Assembly: GCA_024277405.1 (NCBI GenBank)
Contig: JAJRVI010000017.1
Coordinates: forward strand, 1 to 6,167
Length of the DNA: 6,167 nucleotides
Origin: Fidelibacterota bacterium
GTDB taxonomy: Bacteria; Bipolaricaulota; Bipolaricaulia; Bipolaricaulales; Bipolaricaulaceae
Direction of reading: 5' to 3'
The translations under genes were made by a program, and so were the position numbers. The stretch's first letter is position 1; the number at the start of each line of letters is the position of its first letter. Below, one piece after another: positions 6,060 through 6,167 of this stretch. The notes beneath the pieces were generated by a model that was given only the letters and a program-made list of their open reading frames with translations, was not told where the DNA came from and searched no databases.

Positions 6060-6167
6060 GCTAGGGCAAGCAGTGCGGCGGGAAAATGACGGATGGGATC
6101 CCCCGAGGTCCAATCAGGGATGGATCGGCGTCCTCGGCAACGTCCCCGGCCCCGTATGGGACACTCC
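6060..6167 (-). other. Right-edge segment upstream of the HhH gene: leader/promoter region or end of another gene
   Basis: No confident gene is seen in these 108 bases. One minus-strand frame is open from the edge to a TAG at 6061-6063, one base before ATG 6059; its last residues would be IFPPHCLP. Third-position G+C in that frame is about 70%, below the neighbouring genes, so coding is possible but weak. A second frame, open to a TGA that overlaps ATG 6059, has only about 50% third-position G+C. TTGGAC on the minus strand could be a -35 box, but nothing like a -10 box follows at the right distance. Confidence 0.3.

Noticed and set aside
6090..6135. Promoter for the HhH operon (TTGGAC as -35)
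   Set aside because: Only about two of six bases match a -10 box at 17-18 nt spacing, too weak to annotate.
6086..6167. Possible plus-strand gene start (ATG 6086) running off the right edge
   Set aside because: The 27-codon translation is Ser/Pro/Gly-rich with no recognisable pattern and no Shine-Dalgarno.

Overview
This is a GC-rich (by eye about two-thirds G+C), gene-dense bacterial window with almost no intergenic space. Codons end overwhelmingly in G or C, and the proteins are rich in Arg and Glu, Ala and Leu, which suggests a thermophilic or deep-branching high-GC bacterium. I cannot place the phylum from this sequence alone.

Layout. (1) The left edge carries the first 181 codons of an endonuclease III-type DNA glycosylase on the minus strand; its C-terminus lies off the window. 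(2) Diverging from it, only 27 nt away, is a complete MOFRL-family glycerate 2-kinase on the plus strand (573-1898), started by a perfect AGGAGG. (3) The rest is on the minus strand and reads right to left: a 238-residue coiled-coil protein with a double helix-hairpin-helix core (6059-5343), an 843-residue SNF2-family ATPase (5340-2809), and a ferritin-like/VIT1 (CCC1) fusion transporter (2779-1895). The first two are 2 nt apart and the last two are 29 nt apart, so all three are probably co-transcribed. The kinase and the transporter converge, and their stop codons share the 4-bp sequence TTAG.

How the genes may work together. The base-excision enzyme, the HhH protein and the SNF2 motor all act, or are predicted to act, on DNA. 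The ferritin-like/VIT protein probably detects or oxidises iron and moves it across the membrane, which would limit Fenton damage to DNA. A shared DNA-maintenance and iron-stress theme is an inference from gene order. The glycerate kinase is a stand-alone carbon-metabolism gene. The best candidate for something under-described is the tightly paired HhH/coiled-coil protein and SNF2 ATPase.

No tRNA, rRNA, CRISPR array, insertion sequence or clear intrinsic terminator was seen.
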